A stretch of DNA of 64,000 bases from the NCBI RefSeq assembly GCF_041206865.1, contig NZ_JBGEDP010000002.1:1-64000 (forward strand), written 5' to 3'. The translations under genes and the position numbers were made by a program. The notes below the pieces were generated by a model. That model did not search any database. It was not told the origin of the DNA and worked only from the letters and a program-made list of their open reading frames with translations. Within the stretch, counting starts at the first letter, position 1; every line of letters begins with the position of its first letter. The stretch is from Mycobacterium sp. HUMS_12744610. GTDB taxonomy: Bacteria > Actinomycetota > Actinomycetes > Mycobacteriales > Mycobacteriaceae. This document shows positions 25,314 to 33,685 of this stretch, piece after piece.

Positions 25314-26150
25314 TTAGACCCACTCAGTGAGTCGGGGAAGCGCGGTGGCGAGACGGTCGAATAATGTCGGCCACCCTTTTGCCAGCCAGGACACGTGCCC
25401 GTTGGAAAGCAGCGCGGCGTCGATGATTGAGTCGACGCGGATCTGGTGGGCGGGCATGCCGAGCTCGGCGAGTTTGGCGTATATCGGGTTCGCTGGGATG
25501 TCGCGGCCGGCGAGGTATGCGAAGACGTGTCCGCGTTGCCAATCCCAGATTGGTCCGAATGTGACTGTGCCGTCGTTGCGGCGCACCACGCCCCCGAACT
25601 GCGCGCGGACCTTTTCGCGTGAGTAGTCCTGGTGCGCCGTTGTTTCCCTCGCCAGTCTGCTTCGGTACAGCATGCGCCGGCCGGGAGATTCCGAGGAGCG
25701 AACACCCCACATCGAGCCGCGGCCGAAGCGCGAGTGGGCAGCCTTGGCGGGTGTAGTGATCATGATGTCGGCAAGGCTGCCGCGCAGTACCCGGTCTGGC
25801 GCGTTGTGGTTGAATCCACCGCCGGCGATGAGCAAGGTCAGCAGATCTGGTTCGGCTGCGATCACGGTCAGGTTGAGTCGCCACTGCTGGGCCAGCTCTT
25901 CGATGTACCGGACAGTCTCCGGGAATTGCAGGCCGCTGTCGAAATGCACGACGGGAATGTTCGGGTCGACTTGCCGGGCCAGATCGACGACGACAGTGCT
26001 GTCCTTGCCGCCTGACCACGAGACGAAACCGTCATGGGAGTCCAAGTGCCCGGCGATCCGATGCAGTAGATGGTCATAGGCATTCGGCCCTCGCCGTCGG
26101 ACAGCGATCCGACGCAGAACCTGAATATCAAGTCCGGGAGGCGTGTTCAT
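25314..26150 (-). CDS. cysH: CysH-like PP-loop protein of the type IV-B locus
   Basis: 278 residues with the PP-loop SWSGGKDSTVVVDLARQ near residue 44, typical of the PAPS reductase / ATP pyrophosphatase fold, and a later FGPIWDWQRGHVFAYL motif seen in CysH/DndC relatives. CysH-like genes are the known ancillary partner of type IV-B CRISPR loci; here it ends a divergent three-gene operon beside csf1. The sulfate-reductase Cys motif (ECGxH type) is not visible, so assimilatory reduction is unlikely; nucleotide or nucleic-acid modification is the better guess. It starts within a 4-nt overlap of the upstream gene. Confidence 0.8.
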   Translation of the reverse strand: MNTPPGLDIQVLRRIAVRRRGPNAYDHLLHRIAGHLDSHDGFVSWSGGKDSTVVVDLARQVDPNIPVVHFDSGLQFPETVRYIEELAQQWRLNLTVIAAEPDLLTLLIAGGGFNHNAPDRVLRGSLADIMITTPAKAAHSRFGRGSMWGVRSSESPGRRMLYRSRLARETTAHQDYSREKVRAQFGGVVRRNDGTVTFGPIWDWQRGHVFAYLAGRDIPANPIYAKLAELGMPAHQIRVDSIIDAALLSNGHVSWLAKGWPTLFDRLATALPRLTEWV

Positions 26151-26563
26151 CGTCGGTCGACAAGTTCGATGCGCATGCGCGGGAATACCTTTTCGAGGTA
26201 CTCGCGGACGTAGTCCAGGGCCTCGGGCGTTTCCAGGATCGACTCTGTGGTGGTGGTGTTATCCCACCACCACCACACTCCTTGACGCCGGAATCCGAAG
26301 GGTGGCGGCACCTGGCCGCCGAGGTTTTCGCGGGCGAAGATGCGAGCGGCCCCGACCACAAAGTACCAGTCCAGGCCCCCGAAGGTGATCGTGCGCGTGC
26401 CGTTGTCTGCGAGTCGAGATAGGCGCTGCGGCAACGTTACTCGGGCAAGACAGGTCGAGACGGTTATCGGTGCGCGTTTAACCGACCTGTAGTGGCCGTT
26501 GCGCCCGGGTTGATCGTCGCTGGGCTCCAGCCTGCTGGGATGGACGATCCATGTGTCCGCCAC
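26147..26563 (-). CDS. Hypothetical protein between ART-like and CysH-like genes
   Basis: About 138 residues, rich in Trp, Arg and Thr, with a run of four Trp (GVWWWWDNTTTTES) and a C-terminal VREYLEKVFPRMRIELV. No family is recognised. GTG 26563 lies 8 nt after AAGGAG; GTG 26572 is possible. It is coupled at both ends (overlapping or 2 nt apart), so it likely works with the ART-like and CysH-like proteins. Confidence 0.6.
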   Translation of the reverse strand: MADTWIVHPSRLEPSDDQPGRNGHYRSVKRAPITVSTCLARVTLPQRLSRLADNGTRTITFGGLDWYFVVGAARIFARENLGGQVPPPFGFRRQGVWWWWDNTTTTESILETPEALDYVREYLEKVFPRMRIELVDRR

Positions 26564-26565
26564 GG

Positions 26566-27462
26566 TTACCACTCCTTCAACTGCACGACGATACGGTCGC
26601 CGAACCCGCCGTCGCCGGTGTCGTAGACGGCGTAATCCGCGGAGGTCACCGCGAACTGCATTCCACGCGGCAACAGATGTGTTGTGTCCTCGACGCTGTC
26701 GGAACGACCGAGGTACATACCGCGGCTCGTGACGATCTCAAAAACCACGTGTCGCGAACTGTCGTGGCCCGACATCTCGTGCAGGTTGTGCCGGCTCAGC
26801 GTGAACTGGTCGAAGGCCACGAGGGAACCTGGCCGCAGGTTAGCCGGCAGATCCTCCAGCTTGGTCACGTCACGGTGCGTGTCTGGCAGACGCACCGAGA
26901 CATACACGCGGTGAGTCCGGTCGTTGAGCCGCTCATAGGACTGGATGGCGCGATCGAGGCGCTGCACCGTGGCCCGATCGACGTCGGCGAGCTGCTGCAC
27001 GTCGCCGGCGCTGTTGTGCAGGGCGCGGTTGATCCGCCGCCACTCCTCGGGGTTCTCGTCGGCGATCATCGCTCGCATAGCCCGGTGCTGTGATGCGGGT
27101 GCAGACGCCATGACCTTGTTCTTGACAGCGGACCGAAGTTTGCGTTGACGACCACTCAGTGCGGTGCGGAAGTCGCCGGGCGGGGGCAGCTCACCGCGCA
27201 GTCGCGGCGACTCAACGGCGCTGACATCACGCGGCGTCGAGCGGTAACGATCCCGCGCGGCCCGGGTCGCTGAGGTGTCGGTGTCCCGGATCTCGTCGGT
27301 GATGCGGTTGCTCAATCGTTGGAAGTCCCGCTCTCCCATTACCTCGGCGGCGATCTCGCGGGCGACCTTCACATCGCGTTCGCCGATCGTGCCGGCTTCG
27401 GGATCGACGACGAGTGCCCGTTCGCGATTGGGTCTATTGGTTTTCGCGCCCACCAGCTCCAC
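26566..27462 (-). CDS. ADP-ribosyltransferase-like protein
   Basis: 298 residues. The C-terminal 150 residues follow the toxin-type ADP-ribosyltransferase plan: an Arg strand (RVYVSVRLP near residue 185), an S-T-S-like region (DQFTLSRHNL near 220), and a late VEDTTHLLPRGMQFAV segment where these enzymes carry the catalytic ExE; here the acidic pair is E-D and catalytic competence is uncertain. The N-terminal 110 residues are Arg-rich and helical. First gene of the operon with the CysH-like gene, divergent from csf1. Confidence 0.55.
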   Translation of the reverse strand: MELVGAKTNRPNRERALVVDPEAGTIGERDVKVAREIAAEVMGERDFQRLSNRITDEIRDTDTSATRAARDRYRSTPRDVSAVESPRLRGELPPPGDFRTALSGRQRKLRSAVKNKVMASAPASQHRAMRAMIADENPEEWRRINRALHNSAGDVQQLADVDRATVQRLDRAIQSYERLNDRTHRVYVSVRLPDTHRDVTKLEDLPANLRPGSLVAFDQFTLSRHNLHEMSGHDSSRHVVFEIVTSRGMYLGRSDSVEDTTHLLPRGMQFAVTSADYAVYDTGDGGFGDRIVVQLKEW

Positions 27463-27716
27463 CTAGGCAGATCATCTGCGGCACATTCTCCCGGTTCCGC
27501 CCGTGGCTGCACCATGGGAAGGCGCGCCGTGACCAGGCGTAATACGGGGCATAAGCTCAGGCTAGAGAAGATCCGGGCGACGTTAAACAGGAGGTGGCCC
27601 CGAAGACGGCCACTGCTGGCCGCTCCGAGGCCACCCTGGGACACCCTCTCCCAACCCCTGCGGTTGTTTCGTACCCTGAGCGTAAGCCATACCGGGGATA
27701 GCGTTGGGCGGTCAGT
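27463..27716. promoter_or_regulatory. Divergent promoter region of the type IV-B locus
   Basis: 254 bp between the divergent ART/CysH operon and csf1. It has no gene. It must hold both promoters; I cannot fix hexamers with confidence, and it lacks the shared leader module. Confidence 0.4.
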
Positions 27717-28394
27717 ATGTATACCGATCCTGCCGCTGCCGCGTGGATCGTCGCGGGCAAACCCTCCGTCGACGCGCCCCCGCCCGTGCCCGGCCGCTGC
27801 GCCCGCTGCGGCACCGAGGGCCCGACAGTGACGGTCTCCCGGATCCTCAGCGACAAGTTCACCGGCTTCGAGGACTGGCCATACGGGTGGCGCAGATTGT
27901 GCGTGCCCTGCGCATGGGCCTATGACCGGCGGCCGACCGCCCAGGTTCCCATGCTCATCACCCGCGACACCGTGACCGAGTATGCCGATGGACGCGGACT
28001 CGTGGGGGTGCTCACCGCGGGGCCGCTCGCCACCACCTGCGCCGCAGTCCTGCCGGTACGCGCACTGCTGAAACGTCGCTACCTGTTGCCGACCGCCCAG
28101 TGGGGACATTTGGCGATCGACAAGCTTGTGCTGCGTTGGGAGTCCACTGACGCCGCGAGGCTTGCGGACCTCGTGTGGCTGCGCGGCGCCGTCGGCGCGA
28201 CATGGCCGCAGCTATCCCGCGATGCGCCGCCGGCCAAACTCATCACCGGGCAACCTCCGGAGCACTGGCCCCGGATCATCAACGCTTGGGAACAGTTCGC
28301 CTCGTGGCGGTCCACCCCGATGGTGTGGGCGGCCGCACGCGAGATCACCGACCCGCCGGGAGACAAACCCGAACCGGTGCGACGCCGGCTCTAG
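27717..28394 (+). CDS. csf1: Csf1, type IV-B CRISPR subunit
   Basis: 225 residues with an N-terminal treble-clef type zinc site, GRCARCGTEG and RRLCVPCAWAY, the signature of Csf1 (the reduced large-subunit equivalent of type IV effector complexes). The remaining part is helical (ALLKRRYLLPTAQWGH). It is first in the rightward operon csf1, cas11, csf2, csf3. Type IV-B loci lack csf4/dinG, cas6 and a CRISPR array, and all three are missing here as well. Confidence 0.75.
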   Translation: MYTDPAAAAWIVAGKPSVDAPPPVPGRCARCGTEGPTVTVSRILSDKFTGFEDWPYGWRRLCVPCAWAYDRRPTAQVPMLITRDTVTEYADGRGLVGVLTAGPLATTCAAVLPVRALLKRRYLLPTAQWGHLAIDKLVLRWESTDAARLADLVWLRGAVGATWPQLSRDAPPAKLITGQPPEHWPRIINAWEQFASWRSTPMVWAAAREITDPPGDKPEPVRRRL

Positions 28395-28469
28395 CTCCAG
28401 CTTCTCGGCTCCATCGCTTAAACCGCTACGTCGATACGTGCACGTCACACCGATGATCGCCCGTTACAG

Positions 28470-28913
28470 TTGCGATCATGCTGCTGCCCGACGACCTGCC
28501 CCTCACGCATATGGCAGGCGGCAGTCCCCGAGCTCGGCACGCTCGACGACGCCGACGACCTCGCTGAGCGGTTGCTGCTGCATTTGCACTACGCCATCAA
28601 CTGGGACAAGAGTTGGGTGGCCAACCACCGCGCGACATACTGGACCGACATACTTCCCTCCCGGGTATTGCGTGCCGCCTACCAGAGCAACACTCTCGAC
28701 GACTGGTGGTCTGCTGCCGCTCATGAGCTCGAAGCGGACCCGCCGCGCAACCAGGAGCGCCGTATCGAGTTGGCCGTATTGCTGCGCCAACCCTCCCTTC
28801 AAGTCATCACGGCATTCCACGATCGACTTCACTCTCTGTTGCTACGAGTGCAGATCATCGCTGAGGCGGTCTCCGAGCAGCGGAAAAGCTCGTCGAGGCG
28901 GAGCGCTGAATGA
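28470..28913 (+). CDS. cas11: Cas11-like small subunit, type IV-B
   Basis: About 147 residues, all-helical (ADDLAERLLLHLHYAINW; RIELAVLLRQP), in the position and size of the type IV-B Cas11. Its in-frame start would be TTG 28470, giving an odd Cys-rich start. An ATG at 28479 opens another frame reading MLLPDDLPLTH; dropping one base near 28512 would join it smoothly to WQAAVPELGTLDDADD. So a 1-nt insertion may have shifted the 5' end. Its stop overlaps the original csf2 start (ATGA at 28910). Confidence 0.65.
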   Translation: MRSCCCPTTCPSRIWQAAVPELGTLDDADDLAERLLLHLHYAINWDKSWVANHRATYWTDILPSRVLRAAYQSNTLDDWWSAAAHELEADPPRNQERRIELAVLLRQPSLQVITAFHDRLHSLLLRVQIIAEAVSEQRKSSSRRSAE

Positions 28914-28949
28914 CCGGGCTCTTGGGCGCAGGCCTCCCCAGTATTTTTG

Positions 28950-29035
28950 GTTACGAAGACGAGGTGGGCGTGCAGCGGCGACACGCTGTGCCGGTTGCGG
29001 CGGTAGGTCGTGGTGTCAGTGGTCACCTCTACCGT
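28950..29035 (-). pseudogene. tnpA: tnpA 5' remnant (IS copy 1)
   Basis: On the minus strand, divergent from tnpB, about 24 codons read TTYRRNRHSVSPLHAHLVFVTK, the start of IS200-type Y1 transposases, and then the frame is lost. All later parts of tnpA are gone, so this copy cannot move on its own. Confidence 0.6.
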
Positions 29036-29041
29036 TGTGCC

Positions 29042-30712
29042 GTGGCTACGGCTAAGACGTCCCGCATAGCACCGACACCGACCGCAGCGCCGGTGCGCAA
29101 GCCGCGTACGCGCAAACGCGCCAAGGACGCCTCCACGCACGTGCGGTCGTGGCCGCTGCGCCCGGATGCCAGCCAGGGCCGTGAGATCGGGATCCGGTTT
29201 TTCACCGGGGTGCGGGTGTATAACGCGGTGCTGGGTGAGTTCATCGACCGTAGCCGCGCGGTGAAGGCCGATCCAGCCTGGCACGAGGCGCGGGAGTTGC
29301 CGCACCGCAGCCCAGCAGAGCGTCAGACGCGCCGGGCAGCCTTCCGCGCCGTCGAGCAGGCCCATGGTTTCACGCTCGATGCTGCGCAGTCGTTTGCGTC
29401 GTCGCTGCGGAAATCGTGGGTGCGTGAACATTTGCCGGCGCAGGAGACCCAGAACCTGGGGGCGCGGGCGTTTGATGCTGTACGCCAGTGGCACGTCGGC
29501 ACGAAGGGCAAGCCGCGGTTCAAGTCCAGCAGGCGGGGACTGCATTCGTTGGCTGCCAAGGACGGTCACGGTGCGTTGCGGCCGAACATCGATGAGGCGG
29601 GCGCGCTGGTTGGGTTGCAGTGGGGCGCGGGGTTCGTGATCCCGATCGCGCCGCCGGCGGCATCGGGTCGGCGTAGTCGTGAGCAGCGGGCCGAGCTCGG
29701 CGAGATCGAGGCGCTGATCGCGGCGAGCAAGGTGCGCTCGACGCGGATCGTGCGCACGGTGATCAACGGGCGCGATACCTATCGCATGCAGCTGGTGTGC
29801 GATGGGCGCCCGACCCGCCGGCATAGGGTCGGCGACGGTCTAGTGTCGTTCGATCTCGGCCCGAGCCAAATCGCGGTCGCCGTGCAACACAGTGATGGCT
29901 CCTGGTCGGGCTGGGTTGAGCCGTTGGCTGATGCGATCCGGTTAGACACCACGAGGCTGCGCCGCGAGCAGCGTCATCTCGATCGACAACACCGCGCCGG
30001 GCCACCGGCCTGCTTCACACCCGATGGCACCCACACGTGGGTGGGGTGCGGGTGGCAGCGTTCGCACGCCGCGCAGCAGACCGCAACCCGGGTGGGCGAG
30101 TTGCATCGCCGCCTGGCCGCCCACCGCGCCACGTTGCACGGGGCACTGACCAACCGTCTGCTAGGCCACGGCACCCAGATCGCCTGCGAACATTTGGATT
30201 ACGTGTCGTGGCAGAAGAACTTTCCGCGCAGTGTGCGCGACCGGGCACCCGGGTTGCTCGTGGAGATGGTGCGTCGCAAGGCTGAAAGCGCCGGCGGCCG
30301 GCCACTCTACGAGTACAACCCACACACCACTGCCCTGTCGCAAACATGTCTGTGCGGGACGAAAAAGAAGAAGCCGCTCTCGCAACGGACCCATCGCTGC
30401 GCGTGCGGTGTCACCGAAGATCGCGACCTGTTTTCGGCCTACTTGGGACTGCACGTCCGCGCCCAGGCCGATGGGGTCGATCGGCTGGACTTGCCGTCAG
30501 CTCGCGAGGGCTGGGGGCGTCGTCACGACGTCGACGAGTCGCCGAAGTCCAGTCGTAGTGCATCAGCACGCAAGCGGCGAGGCCGCAGGCATCCGCCTTC
30601 GCGGAGGTCAGTGGCGCGCATCAAAGCCAGGCGTAAAGCCAAAACTGTGATGCGACAGAGCCGCTCGGCGCAAACCTCCACTACCGACCAGCCCACGGCG
30701 ATAGCCGCATGA
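29042..30712 (+). CDS. tnpB: TnpB nuclease of IS copy 1
   Basis: About 556 residues from GTG 29042. RuvC-I is VSFDLGPSQIAVAV (Asp near residue 271), RuvC-II IACEHLDYVSW, a zinc ribbon CLCG and CACG, and RuvC-III EDRDLFSAYLGL, so the catalytic D-E-D set looks intact. It has a basic Arg/Lys/Ser-rich tail. TnpBs are RNA-guided DNA nucleases that cut the empty donor site and so retain the element. It is very similar to the copy at 31957. Its stop overlaps an ATG (ATGA) that is in frame with csf2. Confidence 0.8.
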   Translation: MATAKTSRIAPTPTAAPVRKPRTRKRAKDASTHVRSWPLRPDASQGREIGIRFFTGVRVYNAVLGEFIDRSRAVKADPAWHEARELPHRSPAERQTRRAAFRAVEQAHGFTLDAAQSFASSLRKSWVREHLPAQETQNLGARAFDAVRQWHVGTKGKPRFKSSRRGLHSLAAKDGHGALRPNIDEAGALVGLQWGAGFVIPIAPPAASGRRSREQRAELGEIEALIAASKVRSTRIVRTVINGRDTYRMQLVCDGRPTRRHRVGDGLVSFDLGPSQIAVAVQHSDGSWSGWVEPLADAIRLDTTRLRREQRHLDRQHRAGPPACFTPDGTHTWVGCGWQRSHAAQQTATRVGELHRRLAAHRATLHGALTNRLLGHGTQIACEHLDYVSWQKNFPRSVRDRAPGLLVEMVRRKAESAGGRPLYEYNPHTTALSQTCLCGTKKKKPLSQRTHRCACGVTEDRDLFSAYLGLHVRAQADGVDRLDLPSAREGWGRRHDVDESPKSSRSASARKRRGRRHPPSRRSVARIKARRKAKTVMRQSRSAQTSTTDQPTAIAA

Positions 30713-31641
30713 ACGCGCCTATCGAGACAGCCGGCCAGGCACGAGGAATCCCCGCAGCTCCACTACGGGGAGGCGTCAAGCTGTCAACCGTCCGTTTCGA
30801 CATCGACATCGTCGCCAAATCGTCGATCGTGCACGGACAGGGCCGCTCCTCTGGCCGGGCCGACACGGTGAGCGTGTTTCGTCGCGAAAAAATCATCACA
30901 CCCGACGGTGACATGATTCGGGTACCGGTGGTGTCGGGCAACAGTTTCCGCGGCGTACTGCGCCGGATCGGTGAGGGTCTCACCGCCGATGTACTCAGAT
31001 ACGAACAGTCTCTGCCGATCCCTGCAGCTCATCTCTTGACCAACGGTGGTCGGCTCGGAAAGACCGACAAACCGATGACCGATGACCGGGAACGCACACT
31101 GAAGGCGTTGATTCCGCAGATTGCGATCTTTGGTGGAGACGCCTCGGGCAGGGTCATGTCGGGTCTGCTGACCGTGAGCAAAGTGCTGCCTGAGGTCGCC
31201 GAGCTCGCACACATCTTGCCGCGACCACCGAGCGGGCCGCTTCCCTCGGCCATTCGTGGCATGACCGCCGAGTCCTACACCCACCTGGCCGATCACCGGC
31301 CCAGCACCAGTGAGCCACCGGTGATGAACACCGAGGCCAAGGAAGATAGTCCGCTGGGCATCTTCGGGTTCGAGGCCCTATCGGCCGGCACGCGGATGCA
31401 GTCGTGGGTGCAGATCTCGCACGCCACTGACTATCAGCTCGCGTTCTTCAACAGCGTGCTGGCCGCCTTCGCCGAGCGCGGTCACCTGGGCGGTCGCTCC
31501 GCCGCCGGCCACGGCGCCATCAGCGCGACTGTTCATGCCACGGCACTTCGGGGCGAACTGCCAAACCCGGACCTCGACTGGGCCGCCCAGTTGCGCAGGA
31601 AGCGCCGGGCCGCCATCCAAGCCCTTACTGACCTGACTTGA
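30709..31641 (+). CDS. csf2: Csf2 (Cas7-like backbone), with IS-derived start
   Basis: 310 residues. From residue 25 on (LSTVRFDIDIVAKSSIVHG) it is a Csf2/Cas7 RAMP protein: Gly-loop RVPVVSGNSFRGVLRRIGEG, then GIFGFEALSAGTRM and GGRSAAGHGAI. It should coat guide RNA as the filament of a type IV effector. The first 24 residues are translated from the right end of IS copy 1; the original start, MT-LSTVRF, was split by the insertion. The new ATG overlaps the tnpB stop, so csf2 translation is likely coupled to tnpB. Confidence 0.8.
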   Translation: MNAPIETAGQARGIPAAPLRGGVKLSTVRFDIDIVAKSSIVHGQGRSSGRADTVSVFRREKIITPDGDMIRVPVVSGNSFRGVLRRIGEGLTADVLRYEQSLPIPAAHLLTNGGRLGKTDKPMTDDRERTLKALIPQIAIFGGDASGRVMSGLLTVSKVLPEVAELAHILPRPPSGPLPSAIRGMTAESYTHLADHRPSTSEPPVMNTEAKEDSPLGIFGFEALSAGTRMQSWVQISHATDYQLAFFNSVLAAFAERGHLGGRSAAGHGAISATVHATALRGELPNPDLDWAAQLRRKRRAAIQALTDLT

Positions 31642-31670
31642 CCAAATTTCTTGGGCGCAAGCCTCACCAC

Positions 31671-31925
31671 TTATGGCGGGGTGAGCTCATCTCGTGCGCC
31701 GCCGGCCACGCATGCGGGCACGCACACACGCCAGGCGAATTCGCGCCGCACCGCGTAGGCAGTGCGGCATGTGAGGTGAGGCGTAGTCCAGGTCGACGCA
31801 GACGCCGCGCTTGGTGTGCTCGGTGAAGGTGAGCATGGTGTCGGTGAACAGGTGTTACGCCTCCTTTTGGTGACGAAGACGAGGTGCAGCGAGGACACGC
31901 TGTGCCGGTTGCGGCGATATGGCCT
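31671..31925 (-). pseudogene. tnpA: Degenerate tnpA (IS copy 2)
   Basis: Pieces of an IS200-type Y1 transposase appear in different frames on the minus strand: SLHLVFVTKRRR, then FTDTMLTFTEHTKRGVCVDL one frame away, then RTAYAVRREF. The HUH and catalytic Tyr regions are missing. It is more complete than the relic in copy 1 but clearly dead. Confidence 0.65.
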
Positions 31926-31956
31926 GTTTGTCAGTGGTCACCTCTACGGTTGTGCT

Positions 31957-33621
31957 ATGGGCGAGTCCTATCCCATGGCGCCGGCACCGGCCGCAGTGCC
32001 GGTGCCTAAGCCGCGTACGCGCAAGCGCGCGAAGGACGCGCCCACGCATGTGCGGTCCTGGCCGCTGCGCCCGACGGGTGCGCAGGTCTGTGAGATCGGT
32101 ACCCGGTTCTTCACTGGGGTGCGGGTGTACAACGCGGTGTTGGGCGAGTTCATCGGCCGTAGCCGAGCGGTGAAGTCCGATCCGGCGTGGCGGGCCGCCC
32201 GCGAGTTGCCGCACCGCACCAGCAGGGAGCGTTCCGTGCGTTCGGCTGCGTTCCGCACTGCCGAGGTCGCGCATGGGTTCACGCTCGATGCCGCGCAGTC
32301 GTTTGCGTCGTCGCTACGCAAGTCGTGGGTGCGCGAACATCTGCCGGCCCAGGAGACCCAGAATCTGGGGGCACGGGCGTTTGATGCGGTGCGCCAGTGG
32401 CATCTCGGTAAGAGGGGTAAGCCGCGGTTCAAATCAACCAAACGCGGGCTGCATTCGTTGGCTGCCAAGGACGGTCAGGGTGCGCTGCGACCCAAGACCG
32501 ATGGAGCCGGCGCGCTGGTTGGGTTGCAGTGGGGCGCGGGGTTCGTGATTCGGATTGCCGCACCCAGCGAGTCCGGTCGCCGCGGCAAGGAGCAGCAGGC
32601 CGAGCTCGCCGAGACTGAGGCGCTGATCGCCGCGGGGAAGGTGTTGTCGACGCGGATTGTCCGCACCGTGATCAACGGCCGCGATACCTATCGGATGCAA
32701 CTGGTCTGTGATGGGCGTCCGACTCGGCGGCACCCGGTCGGCGACGGGCAGGTGTCGTTCGACCTGGGACCATCCCAAATCGCGGTGGCCGTGCGGAACA
32801 GTGATGGGGCCTGGTCGGGATGGGTGGAGCCACTGGCCGATGCCCTCCGGTTGGACACCAAGAGGTTGCGCCGTGCGCAGCGGCATCTGGATCGCCAGCA
32901 CCGCGCCGGATCACCGGCCTGCTTCAAAGTCGACGGCAGCCACACGACGGGCCGCTGCAGGTGGCGGCGTTCGGCCGCCGCGCAGCGAACCATGATCCGG
33001 GTGGCGGAGTTGCATCGACGGTTGGCCGAGCATCGAAAGACGTTGCATGGTGCGCTGGGTAACCGGCTGCTGGGCCACGGCACCGAGATCGCGTGTGAGC
33101 GATTGGATTATGTGTCGTGGCAGAAGAACTTCCCGCGCAGTGTGCGCGACCGGGCACCAGGGTTGCTGGTGGAGATGATGGGCCGCAAGGCTGAAAGCGC
33201 CGGCGGACCACCACTTTACGAGTACAACCCACGAACAACCGCCTTGTCGCAAACCTGTCTGTGCGGGAACCGTGAGAAAAAGGCGCTCTCGCAACGGGTT
33301 CACCGCTGCGGGTGCGGCATTCGAGAAGACCGCGACCTGTTTTCGGCCTACCTGGGACTGCACGTCCGAACCGGGGTCGATGGGGTCGATCGGCTGGACT
33401 TGCCCTCGGCCCGCAAGGTGTGGGGGCATCGTCACGACGTCGACGAGTCGCCGAAGTCCAGCCGTAGTGCATCAGCACGTAAGCGGCGAGGCCGCAGACA
33501 TCCGCCCTCGCGGAGGTCGGTGGCGCGCATCAAAGCCCGGCGGAAAGCCAAAACCGTGATGCGACAGAGCCGCTCGGCGCGAACCTCCGCTACCGACCAG
33601 CCCACGGCGATAGCCGCATGA
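31957..33621 (+). CDS. tnpB: TnpB nuclease of IS copy 2
   Basis: About 554 residues from ATG 31957. It is nearly collinear with the copy at 29042. RuvC-I VSFDLGPSQIAVAV, RuvC-II IACERLDYVSW, zinc ribbon CLCG and CGCG, RuvC-III EDRDLFSAYLGL all intact. Differences are spread through the protein, so the copies are not a recent duplication. The overlapping ATG at its stop leads only to a 23-codon frame that ends at the csf3 start. Confidence 0.8.
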   Translation: MGESYPMAPAPAAVPVPKPRTRKRAKDAPTHVRSWPLRPTGAQVCEIGTRFFTGVRVYNAVLGEFIGRSRAVKSDPAWRAARELPHRTSRERSVRSAAFRTAEVAHGFTLDAAQSFASSLRKSWVREHLPAQETQNLGARAFDAVRQWHLGKRGKPRFKSTKRGLHSLAAKDGQGALRPKTDGAGALVGLQWGAGFVIRIAAPSESGRRGKEQQAELAETEALIAAGKVLSTRIVRTVINGRDTYRMQLVCDGRPTRRHPVGDGQVSFDLGPSQIAVAVRNSDGAWSGWVEPLADALRLDTKRLRRAQRHLDRQHRAGSPACFKVDGSHTTGRCRWRRSAAAQRTMIRVAELHRRLAEHRKTLHGALGNRLLGHGTEIACERLDYVSWQKNFPRSVRDRAPGLLVEMMGRKAESAGGPPLYEYNPRTTALSQTCLCGNREKKALSQRVHRCGCGIREDRDLFSAYLGLHVRTGVDGVDRLDLPSARKVWGHRHDVDESPKSSRSASARKRRGRRHPPSRRSVARIKARRKAKTVMRQSRSARTSATDQPTAIAA

Positions 33622-33685
33622 ACGCGTCTATCGAGACAGCCGGCCGGCACGAGGAATCCCCGTACTGCGGGGAGGACGTCAACTG

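Larger units (their letters stand above)
28915..30779 (+). mobile_element. IS200/IS605-type element, copy 1 (tnpB, tnpA relic)
   Basis: Left end starts after TGAC (28911-28914) with CGGGCTCTTGGGCGCAGGCC; right end is a CCCCG-stem hairpin (GAATCCCCGCAGCTC...CGGGGAGG) finishing GTCAA at 30779. No target duplication, as normal for this family. It lies exactly at the cas11/csf2 junction. Joining 28914 to 30780 restores ATG ACG CTG TCA ACC, in frame with csf2. The tnpB 3' end and right end should encode its guide RNA, with the guide reading into csf2. Confidence 0.8.
31643..33682 (+). mobile_element. IS200/IS605-type element, copy 2 (tnpB, tnpA relic)
   Basis: Left end follows TTGAC (31638-31642), whose TGA is the csf2 stop, and starts CAAATTTCTTGGGCGCAAGC with a CTCACC/GGGGTGAG hairpin. 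Right end GAATCCCCGTACTGCGGGGA then GGACGTCAA at 33682. Joining 31642 to 33683 gives TTGACCTGATG, placing the csf3 ATG 4 nt behind the csf2 stop. It shares the left motif CTTGGGCGCA(A/G)GCCTC and right-end structure with copy 1. Confidence 0.8.

Noticed and set aside
28915..33621. Calling the two TnpBs Cas12-type effectors of a type V system
   Set aside because: IS left and right ends, tnpA relics and clean excision show they are IS605-type TnpBs; no array lies beside them.
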